Assembly (NCBI GenBank): GCA_000827265.1
Contig: KN834826.1
Coordinates: forward strand, 183,813 to 223,770
Length of the DNA stretch: 39,958 nucleotides
Reading direction: 5' to 3'
Source of the DNA: Collybiopsis luxurians FD-317 M1
Taxonomy: Eukaryota; Basidiomycota; Agaricomycetes; Agaricales; Omphalotaceae
Of this stretch, positions 1-10,194 are shown piece after piece. The notes beneath the pieces are model-generated. The model saw nothing but the letters and a program-made list of their open reading frames with translations, ran no database searches and was not told the origin of the DNA. Every line of letters begins with the position of its first letter. The first letter of the stretch is position 1. Made by a program: the position numbers and the translations under genes.

Positions 1-321
1 AATGAGTCCTTTATCCTAAGTTAAATCCAAATATTCCTGTACATTTTCCAGCTGAGAAAAATATTGCAATAAGTGATTTTTCTTTGAGATTTTTCAAGAG
101 GTAAATATAGTTTTTTGCTCTAGAAAGATATAATGTTAAATGTACAGGAAAAGAAAATATATTTCCTAGCTTTTTACAGCAGAAAAAGTCTGGCCCACTG
201 GCAGTGAAGATACAGGGAGAGACCATGTCAGTTGATTCCAGCATGCTCCCCCCCCATATATTTTCCATCTAATCATTGTACTGACCCAAATTCCCCTCAG
301 AATTGATCCAAGCCATTCAGA
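1..321. other. No gene; upstream flank of the KOW/SPT5-like copy
   Basis: No coding region seen. From about 215 to 275 the sequence is recognisably the reverse complement of about 26580-26650 (shared blocks around AGAGACCATGT and AGCATGCTCCCCC). The 5' flank of the gene was therefore duplicated together with its coding region, and this flank may include its promoter. A run of nine C lies at about 249-257. Confidence 0.5.
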
Positions 322-1530
322 ATGAACCCTTCCACTGGTTCCAGCTTTCATTCAAGGACAGATGAATTCGAAAAGGCAGGACTCTTTCCATTTACAGAAG
401 CATATCCACTGAAGTTCATTTTGCAGGAAACTTCCCTCAAGAGATCCCTCAAATGCAGCAAGCCCAGAAACCCATTTATTCTGGCTGAAGCAGAAGAAGA
501 TGACAGTGAGGAGGAGGATGGATTTGTTGTACCTGACAGGGTAGATTTGGGGGAGGAGGAGGACAAAGCTTTTGAGAGATACTTAGTGAAGGAGCTTAGT
601 GACTACGCATCCACTGAAGCACCTGCTCCCGCTTCTGATGGTACCTTGCGTATGCTCAAAGATGCAGATGGATTCTGGGTACCTAGCCTCTTTGATGATA
701 TTGAGGCATGGTATGCTCATCCGGATGGATCTGAATATCATGGCATCTGATCTCCTACACCTGCTCCTCTATCTGAAACTCCAAATGCGAGTGAGGGTAT
801 GACTGTCAGTCCAGACATGGTGTCTCCCCTGTCTCCTATCCATGAATCAGAATCTCTGAAAAGCTCCACAGAGATGGATGGAGAAGGAGAAGAGGAGGGG
901 GAGGGGGAGGGGGAAGGGGAAGAGGCTGCAAAGGTGGCAAAGGTGGCAGTGAATGAGGTAGAGGCAGGAGAGAAGAGGAGGAAGAGGAAGAAAAGGAAAG
1001 TGGAGGATGCAGATGCAATTTTTGAAGCCAACCCAGAAGTCAAAGTTGATCCTAGTCTTGCTGCATTCTATGAGCAGCTTCGAAAGATTCAATATGAGCA
1101 TCCGGGCCCCACCTTCTTGTGGAATTTTATGACTTTCCATGTCCGATGTCATGTAAGTCACATTAGTTTCATTTGTATGTAGCATAAATCTGACCAGTAC
1201 ATATAGAAAGGTTATGAGAAAGCAATTATTAGAACTATCTGATCTGACATTTTGAAGAATAATCCCTATCTATACAACCCTCATGCCACCGCACTGCCAA
1301 AATGCCTAATCCTGACTGCATTTCCCTCTTATTGACAAGGATGGTTGTACTTGATGTGTCAGAACATGTCCTGGAACAACACCAGTCTCACCATGTATCT
1401 TCATGGAATTGATAGATTTTTGCCATTGCTTGGAGATCATGGCAAACAGCGCCAGGAAAACTATGCCAATGCCTGTAGTTTGGTCCTGAGAGCCCATGCG
1501 CCCTTGTCCCTGTCCACTCACTGCTAGGTC
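322..1530 (+). pseudogene. Truncated KOW/SPT5-like gene copy (acidic N-terminal part)
   Basis: Two same-sense ORFs (322-750 and 799-1182) plus a downstream piece (about 1260-1450) are a paralogue of the minus-strand gene at 23.0-26.5 kb. Shared blocks in order: DEFEKAG near the start, NPFIL, an acidic stretch, VKEL, the signature DGFWVPSLFDDIEA, a glutamate-rich repeat, LAAFYEQL..IQY.HPGPTFL, then NPHAT and MYLHGID. Both copies place a splice donor after HVRCH/HVQCH (here GTAAGTC at about 1155). The frame breaks at the TGA at 748-750 and again at 1339-1341, and homology stops near 1450, before any of the KOW-containing part. I infer a dead, 3'-truncated copy. The SPT5-like label is inherited from the longer paralogue and is moderate. 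Confidence 0.55.
885..990. repeat. GAG/GGGGAG purine repeat encoding poly-Glu
   Basis: A purine tract built on GAGGGG, GAAGAG and AGGAAG repeats encodes an acidic then basic low-complexity stretch. The equivalent tract of the paralogue (about 25860-25990) is where its frame shifts, so this microsatellite appears prone to slippage. Confidence 0.7.
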
Positions 1531-2289
1531 TAGTCAGAACCCACAGTCCAGCTCAGCTTGATTGATACCCTCTCAGCATGATTGGTACATGATTGATTTT
1601 TGGCATAATTAGTACTCGGAATTAGTACTTAATACCATAAATGTACATATTCACAATCTGCTATATGTATTGCGGAAACAGTTAATACAAGTGTCTACAG
1701 CTAGTCTCTAACTATTGAAGGAATCAGTTACACCTTGGCATACTATTGTATGCTTGCAAGCAGTGACATTAGGAAGGCCTGCTATATCCTCATCCAAATT
1801 ATCCCTGGCATCCTGTGATCACTTTCATTGAAGGCGTGGTGGCTGTGGAAAGGAGGAGGAGGAAGAGGGATTAAATTGAACTAATAGAGTATTAAGATAG
1901 TCATGAGGTTCAGGAGAGCCCTGTTGGTCACTTTTGAGTATCAGTCTCATAGATGAGGAAGGATCTGGAGATTGCTGCCAGGCTTATGTACATGTAGCAC
2001 TCTAAGGGATCCTTCAAATACAGTTTTGTGAGAGGGTGGCATACTGATGGATGCTGCAGTTTATTTTCTGCTGGTTTTGCATCCTTGATTTCTATACATC
2101 CATTATGAGCACATAGCCATACCTCAATAACTGAAATCTTCATTGCCATTCAACTTGTTTTCACTTGATCACATCTTCAACTAAATTGATGAACAGGCAA
2201 TAAACGGGCACCTAGCATTCAACAAACAAGGAAAAATTCTGGAATAAGTCAGATACCAATCATTCTGAACCACAAGAAATAGGTAGATA
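1531..2289. other. No confident gene; dispersed GATTGGTAC-type motifs
   Basis: No identifiable gene. Several copies of GATTGGTAC/AATTAGTACT occur at about 1558-1635. Minus-strand frames at about 1790-2150 look weakly coding (a Ser/Pro-rich stretch) but are broken and unrecognised. About 2178-2205 shares an imperfect ~28-bp block with about 9668-9695. Confidence 0.4.
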
Positions 2290-2290
2290 C

Positions 2291-2485
2291 CTCAACTGCA
2301 AAAAGAAGGTGCTGCCAGGAGAATCTTCAAAAGGTCTTGTAGCTTCTGCTTCCAGAGACCAATCACTTGTACACCAAATCTTGACTGACCTGTCATCAGA
2401 CTGAGTAGCAAGAAATTCTCTAACTGGATCCCAACATACACCATTGGCGAAGCCCTGATTCTGGTCCAGCTTGTGAAGGCGCTCT
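2291..2485 (-). pseudogene. Single exon of a HIRA-like WD40 histone chaperone gene
   Basis: Read on the minus strand, this 195-nt stretch encodes a WD40 blade with ERLHKLDQNQGF, GVCWDP, EFLATQSDDRSVKIW and FEDSPGSTFF. These match HIRA/Hir1, the H3.3-H4 chaperone acting in replication-independent nucleosome assembly in the nucleus. A plausible acceptor (TCCAG) ends at 2486 and a donor (GTATCT) begins at 2290, so the piece is one exon with intron edges. The next expected residues (a further WD blade) are absent. It is a lone fragment with no neighbouring exons recognised, so I infer DNA-level capture or decay of a duplicated gene, not a processed pseudogene. Confidence 0.75.
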
Positions 2486-2678
2486 CTGGACGAAGTGTAA
2501 GTATGCATCTGAGCAGATCAACAGTGAATACAAATACTGAGCGTGTATCTGCACCAGATTAAAATCAAGGTATCTATCTTCTGGTCCTGGATGTATCAGG
2601 TAGATTTCAGTGGTGCAGATCCCATGGAAGCGGATTGGTATTGTGATTGGTACCTTGATTAACCCTGGTTTGGAATGA

Positions 2679-3119
2679 TTGGTATGCGATTGGTACCTTG
2701 ATGCCTTAATCAGGATGGACCATCTTGAACACTACCATCATTTTGTTAGACTAGTATTTGCACACATTGACCTTGAGGCAGCTCAAATTCCACATGACAA
2801 AAACAATTATGCAACTCCATGTCAATTAAAATTCCTACTCGGGGAATGTTACACTGTTAAGCTTTGCTTAATGATACTGGTCCTGAAGCAGTATATTGCG
2901 GAAGGGACTACTGGCTACAAGGACTTCAAGAATTTTCTCCACAATGACAAAGCCACAGAGATAGCTACATTGACAGTGAAACATGTCCTTAAAATCAAGA
3001 GTCCAATGATGAAGAACCTGCGGTCTTACTTATTCAGTCCAGGTGTTGATTATAGGGATCCCAGACAGACACTTGTAATAGGCAAAAAGTTGCATGAAAG
3101 GCTTCAATTAGTAAAGTGA
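2679..3119 (+). CDS. Orphan ORF of 146 aa, function unknown
   Basis: An uninterrupted 146-codon frame, long for this decayed, AT-rich neighbourhood, with helix-like mixed composition and no signal peptide, transmembrane segment or motif I can name. Residues about 16-70 (HYHHFVRLVFAHIDLEAAQI through CQLKFLLGECY) look like genuine protein. It sits directly beside GATTGGTACC repeats (2635-2705), one of which overlaps the start region, so the true start may be the internal ATG at 2715 (MDHLEHYHHF). It could be an exon of a larger lost gene. No function is proposed. Confidence 0.35.
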   Translation: MVCDWYLDALIRMDHLEHYHHFVRLVFAHIDLEAAQIPHDKNNYATPCQLKFLLGECYTVKLCLMILVLKQYIAEGTTGYKDFKNFLHNDKATEIATLTVKHVLKIKSPMMKNLRSYLFSPGVDYRDPRQTLVIGKKLHERLQLVK

Positions 3120-3777
3120 TGATGTCTGATGGCTCGCACAATCTTTAATTTCATAATACTTAATTTGTACTCTAGAATGATCATATTTGCAAAAGGAAAT
3201 GACAAACATTGATGTAAATGAGTGTACTAAATGTTTGACAGTCCGTGAAGTATGTCGTGGGGTACACTGTGGGGTACACTGAGGCTCCCTGTTAAAAATC
3301 CATTGGCAAGAACTGTAAGGTTCTTCATTCAAAGGTGCAGAGTTCCACAAGCTGTAGGTATTAATCTGCCTTGAAGACCTCAGGTGGTTAGCTGTCCTAG
3401 TAGACAGCATTTTACTTCTCTCTGAAATATAAGACGGAGTAGATGAAGTCCATGCTGGAGTCACATGACAGTGTAGTTACACAAGAATTTTTCCAAGCAA
3501 ATATCCTTTTAACCCACCATGACCATCCTGTTTTTCCCCTATGGTGTTTTGTCCTCTGAGTTCTCCAAAACCACTCCATATTTTGCAAGGACTTGTGTTA
3601 TCGCACTCACCAAGGGACTAAGGTTCCAGTTTAGTATGAAAGAAGAAAAAGAGAAAAGGAACAATGTGATGGCCTAAAGGAGCTAAGTCAGGTGGGCATT
3701 ACTGAAGTTGCTTAATTTTTTACTTAAATTACTAGCACTCAAAATGCTCTTACTTTTAACCCAAGTCTCTTCCAGCC
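3120..3777. other. No confident gene; small tandem GGGGTACACTG duplication
   Basis: A minus-strand ORF (3108-3464) exists but has no recognisable motif and includes a short tandem duplication (GGGGTACACTG, about 3259-3280). I do not support it as a gene. The end of the stretch (TCTCTTCCAG at 3767-3776) looks like an intron acceptor just upstream of the next gene's ATG. Confidence 0.35.
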
Positions 3778-5194
3778 ATGTCAGATGGAGCTTCAGTTAC
3801 AGAGATCACAGAGTTGCTTATTGCCTGTGTCAACCACCTAGAACACCAAGTGGCATCAGTCCTCAATGTAAATATTGAACTACAGAATGAGAATAATAGA
3901 TTATTGGTTGACCTCAAAAACAGGTGAGTTCTTTATTGGTTGGTTTGAAGGAACTGTCATACTCAATCGCAATGATCAGTGCCCCTCAAGAAGCCCACCA
4001 AAATATGATTCGCCTGCTTGAAGAGTTGACCACAAAATATGATGATCTGCAGGCTAAAAATGGTCATCTCGAAGCAACAATAGAGACATTGTAAGTCCTT
4101 TTCCTGTATTGATGTGTCACACTAATGCCTACTGACTTTGTGGCCATCAATAGGATTGCAAATGTTGATTTGCACGACAATTTGCAGGCCAAAAATTGTC
4201 ATCTCGAAGTGACATTGGAGATGTTGTAAGTTCTTCTCCCTCATTGACCTGTGTCACTAAGGCCTACTGACTTTGTGGCCATCAGTAGAACTATGAATTT
4301 TCAATTGTGCAATGATCTTCAGGTAGAACATTGTCACCTCAAAGCTACACTGGAAGAATGGTGAGTTTTCCTCATTGATTAATGCGTACAATTGTTTTAT
4401 ACTGACTTTGCGGCCCTCAGCAGGACTGAGAATGTCAATCTGCAGGTGGTGAATACTTGTCTCAAAGTTCTACTGGGGTCATCATAAGTCTGCCTCCTGC
4501 CTTGGCGCTTGTGATTGGTCTTACTTTTACTGATTTCATGTCCATCAGCACAATCAAGAACTTTGAGCTGCAGGAGGAAAACAATCAGCTGAAAACTATA
4601 CTGGATACTTAGTGAGTCTAGTGTCTCATTCATAGCCTTATTGGTGCTGATTTTGTGGCCATCAGCAAGATTGGAAATCAACAGCTGCTTGATTTTTTGG
4701 AGGAGGTTGCTGTACAAAAGGCGCAACTCCAGGATCAAGTGATCAACCTGTGTGTATCTCTATGTTTCCCTAAAAATGTTCATACTGATGAGACAGCAGA
4801 TGCACCCTTGTTAGGGCCCTTGTACATTCCCAAGTTCATTGAGGTATCAGAGGACCCAACAATGCCCAGGAAACCAGTACTAGGGAGTGTACCTATCGTA
4901 TCTCTGGTTGATTTGTGCCTGGTCCATGATTCTGTTCAGCTTCATGGCTTTCTCACATACTGTCACTTGTTTGTAGAAATGTATACCCTGCTTGTCTATT
5001 CCACACCTGTAAATTACATTTTGATGAGGTCATTTCTCACATATTCAAATGTGTTTTTGGCTCAAAAGCAAATAGACACCCAGCATGATATTTTGGGACT
5101 TTATATTAACCAGACCGTCTTTGCTTCCTTCTTCATTGTCATAGACATCTGCTTAACTCTTCTTCTTTTTTCTTCATATGTGCCAAGAAAGTGA
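3778..5194 (+). CDS. Coiled-coil gene with tandemly duplicated exon-intron units
   Basis: Proposed start at 3778 (MSDGASVTEITELL). Exon 1 (3778-3923) is a Leu/Asn/Gln-rich coiled coil. It is followed by a ladder of short exons, approximately 3980-4090, 4154-4225, 4289-4360, 4424-4483, 4552-4611 and a last one from about 4667. The short exons each encode about 20-24 residues of the type LQ.(E/K)N..L...LE. They alternate with introns of about 60-68 nt whose 3' ends repeat TGACTTTGTGGCCATCAG. Two exons are exactly 72 nt and start 135 nt apart. The last exon carries a further coiled coil (LLDFLEEVAVQKAQLQDQV) and then a hydrophobic C-terminus near 5100-5185. One donor is decayed (ATAAGT at 4484) and one unit ends in a TAG before its donor. 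Function unknown; possibly a relative of the coiled-coil genes in the gypsy elements, but I see no firm identity. Confidence 0.55.
4091..4670 (+). repeat. Tandem array of ~135-bp exon+intron units
   Basis: Five successive intron 3' ends share (T)GACTTTGTGGCCATCAG with small changes (at about 4133, 4268, 4403, 4530 and 4649), and each is followed by a short coiled-coil exon. Unit lengths are about 135, 135, 127 and 119 bp. The duplication unit therefore includes both exon and intron. Confidence 0.8.
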
Positions 5195-6525
5195 GGACCA
5201 AAAGGACTGACGAGTGAAACCGAGGCTATTGTACAGGAATCATGAATAATCTGCCGCTTGGTGCTTATCAGTGAAACCATCTCCAGTGCACAAGCAAGGT
5301 TTTGCCCATGTGAGTGGAGCCTTTATACCAATCATGCCAAGTGGGTAACAAAGCCTCACTTGAGACATGCACATTGACTGGGACTGGACTGATAGTCTAT
5401 ACTGAACCTTATAACATATCCCATTATTCCAGCCTCTGTCATTTATCCATTTCTTATAATAGCTGCCCATAGAGGCATGGCAGACCATTCGTTTACCTCT
5501 TCTCACTAATTTCTCAGTGGATGGGTGGTTTGAGGATATGCCTGAAGGCACACCATTGAGGCTATGTCTTCAATGCTTCTTCAGTCACAAGTCATGTCAC
5601 AATCAGTTGAATTGGAACATATCTTTTGCTTCAGCAGCAAAGCAAGTTCTCTTTCCTGGCTTGAACAATTCAGTTTATAGGCCAATATGAGGTCAAGGTC
5701 CAGCGGAACCTGCATCAAAAGTGAGAGACATTCAGAAAGAAAGGATAGAATGTTGAACCCTTTTTTATGTCCCCCTGAACCCTCTCAGGAAAAGAGATAA
5801 GGTGGACCAGAAAGTAGGATTCAAGAATACCACTGAGAATACTGGACAGAGCAGATGCTTAAAGTTCAAATTCAACAAAATGAAGAAGCAAAGATAATTT
5901 TGAGTGAGCTCATCAATGGAAGAAACAGTATACTGAGCTAATTTGTTGAAGGAGTTGTCAATGGATTTTAACATACTAATAACCACAGAGGGTCATTTTT
6001 TAAAAAACATTCAAGTAATTTTGAAGAAATGTGTATTACCTAGAAATTAGACTATAACTCCAAATGCACATATTTGCATAGACCACTAACTACCCCATGA
6101 GCTTGATACTGTGATTAGTACCCAGTTTGGTACATGATTGGTACCAGCCTCTTCAGGTGCAGTTCTGGTGTATGGAATTTGACTGTCCCAACTGCAAAGG
6201 AACATGTCCAACACCAATGTAAAAAATGGTGCAAACATAAACAGTATGAATCATAGCTCTCTATTAAACCTACAACTTATGTGGGATATTTGACAGCATG
6301 AGTTCCTTCAGAAGTGAAGAGCACTGCAAAAAGCCAACAATTGTACTGATTGCTTCAGATTTAAATTCATCATGGTTGCCATAGTACATCTTGGAGATTG
6401 AACCAGTTTTCCTACTACTTGGGTCCTAGTACTTGATATATTGACTGAGCAACAGATCCAAAACACTACAAGATGGGGTTCTGCATATGAATGAATTGTT
6501 CCAAGCTTTTGTGCTTGCTATCATA
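5195..6525. other. No confident gene
   Basis: Minus-strand ORFs at 5240-5551 and 5765-5986 have no recognisable motif and weak composition; I leave them uncalled. Around 6108-6150 there are further GATTAGTAC/GATTGGTACC motifs like those at 1.6 and 2.65 kb. Confidence 0.4.
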
Positions 6526-7075
6526 TTACTCACACTTGAGGAACTCTAACTGCATCAAATCCAGCCTTTGGTTCCTATCAAGGCATACAGTGGAGCCAAC
6601 TTTTTGATGACCAGTTTGGACTTGAGGGCAAGATTTGGTCCAAGCAAAAGCTGCTTGCAGTTCAATCTGAGTGACCTCTAGTATAATTGTGGATTTATTG
6701 TCCACAGATACTTGATTCCTTAGCCAATGAGGGTTGAATGAGGGAGCATACTTGCTGGGATGATGCAAGACCATCTGCAAAAGACACATCAGAAATGAAA
6801 TTGACTTCAACAGTACAAATACACATTCCTTTTGCAGCGCATATGTTGGCCTTTATTTTTTTGTCATCTTAAATACTGATATCCCAGTCCTTAGCTTAGG
6901 AGGGATCATTTCATTGACAGATATCTTGCACCGGACAGCATGGAACAGTTATCGGTCACACAAGAGCAGCTGTATTGACTCAAGATCCAACTCAAGGTCC
7001 CCTTCATGATCAATTTCCTTCCTAGCTAATGCAGATACATTCTCTCCAACTTTTCCAACCTGGTACTATAGTGCT
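6526..7075 (-). pseudogene. Unidentified minus-strand coding remnant
   Basis: Minus-strand frames from about 7075 down to 6526 read as protein-like segments. One has an acidic helical stretch (ENVSALARKEIDHEGDLELD), then SIQLLLCD, then a 94-codon ORF (6526-6810) with KYAPSFNPHWLRNQ. At least one in-frame stop and a frame change separate them. No family recognised. It precedes, in the same orientation, the unidentified material at 5-6.5 kb and follows the F-box gene, so it could be a detached part of either. Confidence 0.3.
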
Positions 7076-7271
7076 TTTTCCCACTACCATTTAGATAGAG
7101 GGTTTTGTTCAAAATGGTATTTCATTGCAAATAAACAATATGAAGACTTAATATCATTCCAATTCTCCATTTTATTTCTGTCGAAAAATTTCTGACCTTA
7201 ACAACTACCATATGATTCATACTGTGATTTGTACTGTGATTAGTACTTATACATATTGCATAATCTATCAT

Positions 7272-8953
7272 CTACTCAAAATCTTCAGTATTAACATAAT
7301 CAACAGAGACTCTAACCCCCCAATCTGAAGCAAAAGTAAAAGCCTTGGTATACCATGCTATGTCAGGCCTTACAGACACAGATAATGGGGCCAAAAGGTG
7401 GATTAAGCAAAAATGCTCAGGATAGGGTTTAGCAGAAGCTAATTTTGCAATATGCGCATTGAGTTTTTTGAATGAACTCTGCAAATAGATTGGAGATACA
7501 CTTGCTGTCCAACGTCCCACAACAGTCTCAATGTTAGGAGCCTGTATAATTTCCAAAATCCAACTTGATAGGTAAGTGTGCATTGTAAATTTCATGTAGG
7601 TAAGACATGGCAACAACAGTGGTGATTCTTTATACTGATCTATTGCAAAATATCAGATGAGCGAGAATCAGAAAACATTGGAACACTATGCTGAGGGAAT
7701 GAACCATATTTTGTGTATGATTCTTGAGTATCAAAAAAGAAGCATAGCTCAAGATGAGTAAGATGATTCTGAACAATAGGCAATAATTGCTGACTCATGT
7801 TCCCCCCTCCTATCACAAGTTTTTGTACAGTGTGCAAGTCGAATGGGCACAATCCATCTTCCAGCCATATCCATTCACAGTCTCAATTCCTGTTAGATGA
7901 GGCAGAATATTGTCTAGGATTTCTTTGGTCCCAGTGAGTTATGAGCTGGAGCAAATTCAAACCTGGTCTGTGTGCTACTCGAGGGGATAATACACCAAAG
8001 GAATGCCATATCTCATTCTCCTCATTGACAAAATAAGGATTTGGTATAGAAATATCAAGTAACTGTTTATGTTGTCTGAGGGCCAGCAGAATGTGACAGA
8101 AATCATAGTAGGAGATTCCCATGTTGCCGGACAGGACAAAGGTGTGAAGAGTCAGGGGCAAGAGTGAGATAAGGTCAATGAACTTTTGAACTACCTCCCC
8201 ATGAGGTGATAGTAGAGAGGCAAATTCAAAAGTTCAAAGGTTAAAGAGACGAGGAATGAGTCATTGGGCAGGCACAATATCTCCTACTGCCAGCTCCTGT
8301 GTATCTGTGAAATCGAATGGACAGACATTATCTTCCAGCCAGTCCCACTCCCTCCCAGTTGACAAACTGTGGGCAAGCTCTTCTCTGGGATTGTACTGCT
8401 CATGTAAAGAGATGAGCTGCAGAGTGACAGGGGTGGGTCTCATTTCCATGTGAGGACAAAACAGGACAAAGGAAGCCTGCAAATCATTGAGATGTACTGG
8501 AGGCCCAAAAGCCGCACTTCTGTTGGGATTCAGAAGTCCCAGATGGTGTAGCTTTTTGCAAAATGATAATGCTGCTAGGATATCAGAAAAACAGTTGGGT
8601 GGAAGATAGAATGGATGTTGAATGATTATAGCTTCTAAAGAGGTGGAGAAGGTCTGTATTATAGCAGGAATCTCTGTAGTGAAACTTTGACTGCCAGAGA
8701 GCTCCAAAGTAGTGAGATTCATCAACTCTTGGAACCAGGGCCAAGTGGTACCATTGTAGGACAGTGGCATAATCAATGTATGCACAAAATGACCCCATTG
8801 AGGATGAAGAAGTATATCTGCAACTTGCTTGCCATTCAAAACATTCAAAGCTCTAAGGGTAATTTTCTTTGCAGGTATCCTCCAGCCCTGACAGACCTGT
8901 GAGCATGCGGCGACATCCATAAGAGGCAAATAGGAAAGGTATTCTGAGACCAT
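7272..8953 (-). pseudogene. F-box protein with leucine-rich, repeated C-terminal part
   Basis: The minus-strand ORF 8261-8953 begins with an F-box-like segment (PEM just upstream, then VSEYLSYLPLMDVAACSQVC.GW), the module that binds Skp1 in SCF ubiquitin ligases. It continues as a leucine-rich region (LMNLTTLELSGSQSF, CKKLHHLGLLNPN). Same-strand ORFs 7883-8161, 7640-7852 and 7272-7616 continue it after stops or frame changes. The block EWDWLEDNVCPFDF..TQELAVG (end of the first ORF) recurs as EWIWLEDGLCPFDL..VQKLVIG across the break near 7.85 kb, so the protein contains an internal duplication. The start is uncertain because the frame closes just before the F-box. I infer a decayed member of the large mushroom F-box/LRR-like families; the substrate is unknown. 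Confidence 0.6.
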
Positions 8954-9199
8954 TTCAGGGAAGAAGGGTGATGGTCAGTCATTGGGGGAGTGGAAAATGG
9001 GTGCCTGCATGGCTGAGTGAAAGATGAAAAACAAATTGCCCAGCACAAACTTCTTTCTTTTGGACAAAGAGAAGATTCGAATACATTTGAATCCACATGA
9101 GGCAGATATGATGTCACAATAAGATTATCTGTGTTCAAGTGGATGTACTCGTATACCAGATGGAATGGACTGTTTGAAATATCTTCTAAGCCTTATTTG

Positions 9200-9660
9200 A
9201 AAAGATATTGAGGAGGTCAGTCATCATACATGCAAAGACTGTAACATGTTAAGATATAGATTGGTGCAACAAAAAAGACACTTGCTCTCCCATTAACCAA
9301 TTTTTTATTCACTCTATCAATATCAGAATCAGCAATGTGCTGGAAATTGGTGACACTGATGTACTCACCCAGAGGTAACTGCATTGTGAAAGAATCGCTG
9401 TTACAATTCTCAGGAAATGTTGGACCAATGAAAATGGCAGATATTCTTCTTCGTAACTAGAAATTCATGTGAGCATTGATGACTCTGCTACAGGAATATT
9501 TCCTCAGAGATCCATGGGAAGCTAATGAAAGTGACAGTGGTAGGTGAAAGTGATGCATCTTTCCCAATTGATATATGGTACCAATCAAGAGTGCCAATAT
9601 GCTGAGCTGGACTGCAGGTACTTTTCCATGAGAATTGCAGCATTGCAACAGTTATGGATC
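9200..9660 (-). pseudogene. Unidentified minus-strand coding remnant
   Basis: A 63-codon ORF (9457-9648) and a longer open stretch without ATG (about 9235-9455, containing LRRRISAIFIGPTFPENC and NFQHIADSDIDRVNKKLVNG) read as protein-like on the minus strand, separated by a stop. No family recognised. Intron-like context cannot be resolved. Confidence 0.25.
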
Positions 9661-9779
9661 ACTTGTAACTAAATTGATGAATGGGCAATGAATGGGGGTC
9701 TACAAGTCGATGCAAAGGAATATAAGTAGTACTTACATTAGAAGTAACTTCTTCCTTGTCTTAAGTAATCCTTTTGGTC

Positions 9780-10040
9780 TGCAAGCCTACTGGCCCATGA
9801 CAGTGATAACATAGCCCCTCCGAGAACTGGGAGTGAAATCTTGGTGGATCTCGCAAGGTATTTTGTAAAATTTTGGTCAAAGAGCAGCTCTGGGACTACA
9901 GCAGCAGTATCTCTTCACTGCCTGTCTGAAGAAGGGTCCACATCATCTTTCAGCTTTCAAAAAAGCTGTCACATCAGCAGCATTGTCCTCACTGCTGATT
10001 GGGTGGAGGGCACAAGCGGCTCTGGCAGTCAAAGTTGAGT
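9780..10040 (-). pseudogene. Possible gene fragment, unidentified
   Basis: The minus strand contains an open stretch with HPISSEDNAADVTAFLKAER, followed by stops and further fragments. Composition suggests former coding sequence but I cannot name it. It lies just downstream of the SHMT fragment in the same orientation and may be another captured exon. Confidence 0.2.
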
Positions 10041-10194
10041 GTATTAGATGAACTTTCAGCTACAGAGGTATCCAAGGATTCGAGTTTATTTTCACTTTCT
10101 TCTACATTGTCAGTTTTTCTACCCTAATTTTTGCATTTATATTATCAGCAACCCATTGCTGACAACATGACATTCCCCAACCTAATCCCCCAAC

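Noticed and set aside
738..1185. Minus-strand ORFs rich in Ser/Pro and Leu opposite the acidic gene
   Set aside because: They are the complement of the GAG repeat and of the real + strand frame.
3108..3464. Minus-strand 118-codon ORF
   Set aside because: Contains a tandem duplication and no recognisable protein features; not supported.
5240..5551. Minus-strand 103-codon ORF
   Set aside because: No motif and no homologous neighbour. Length alone is not convincing in AT-rich decayed DNA.
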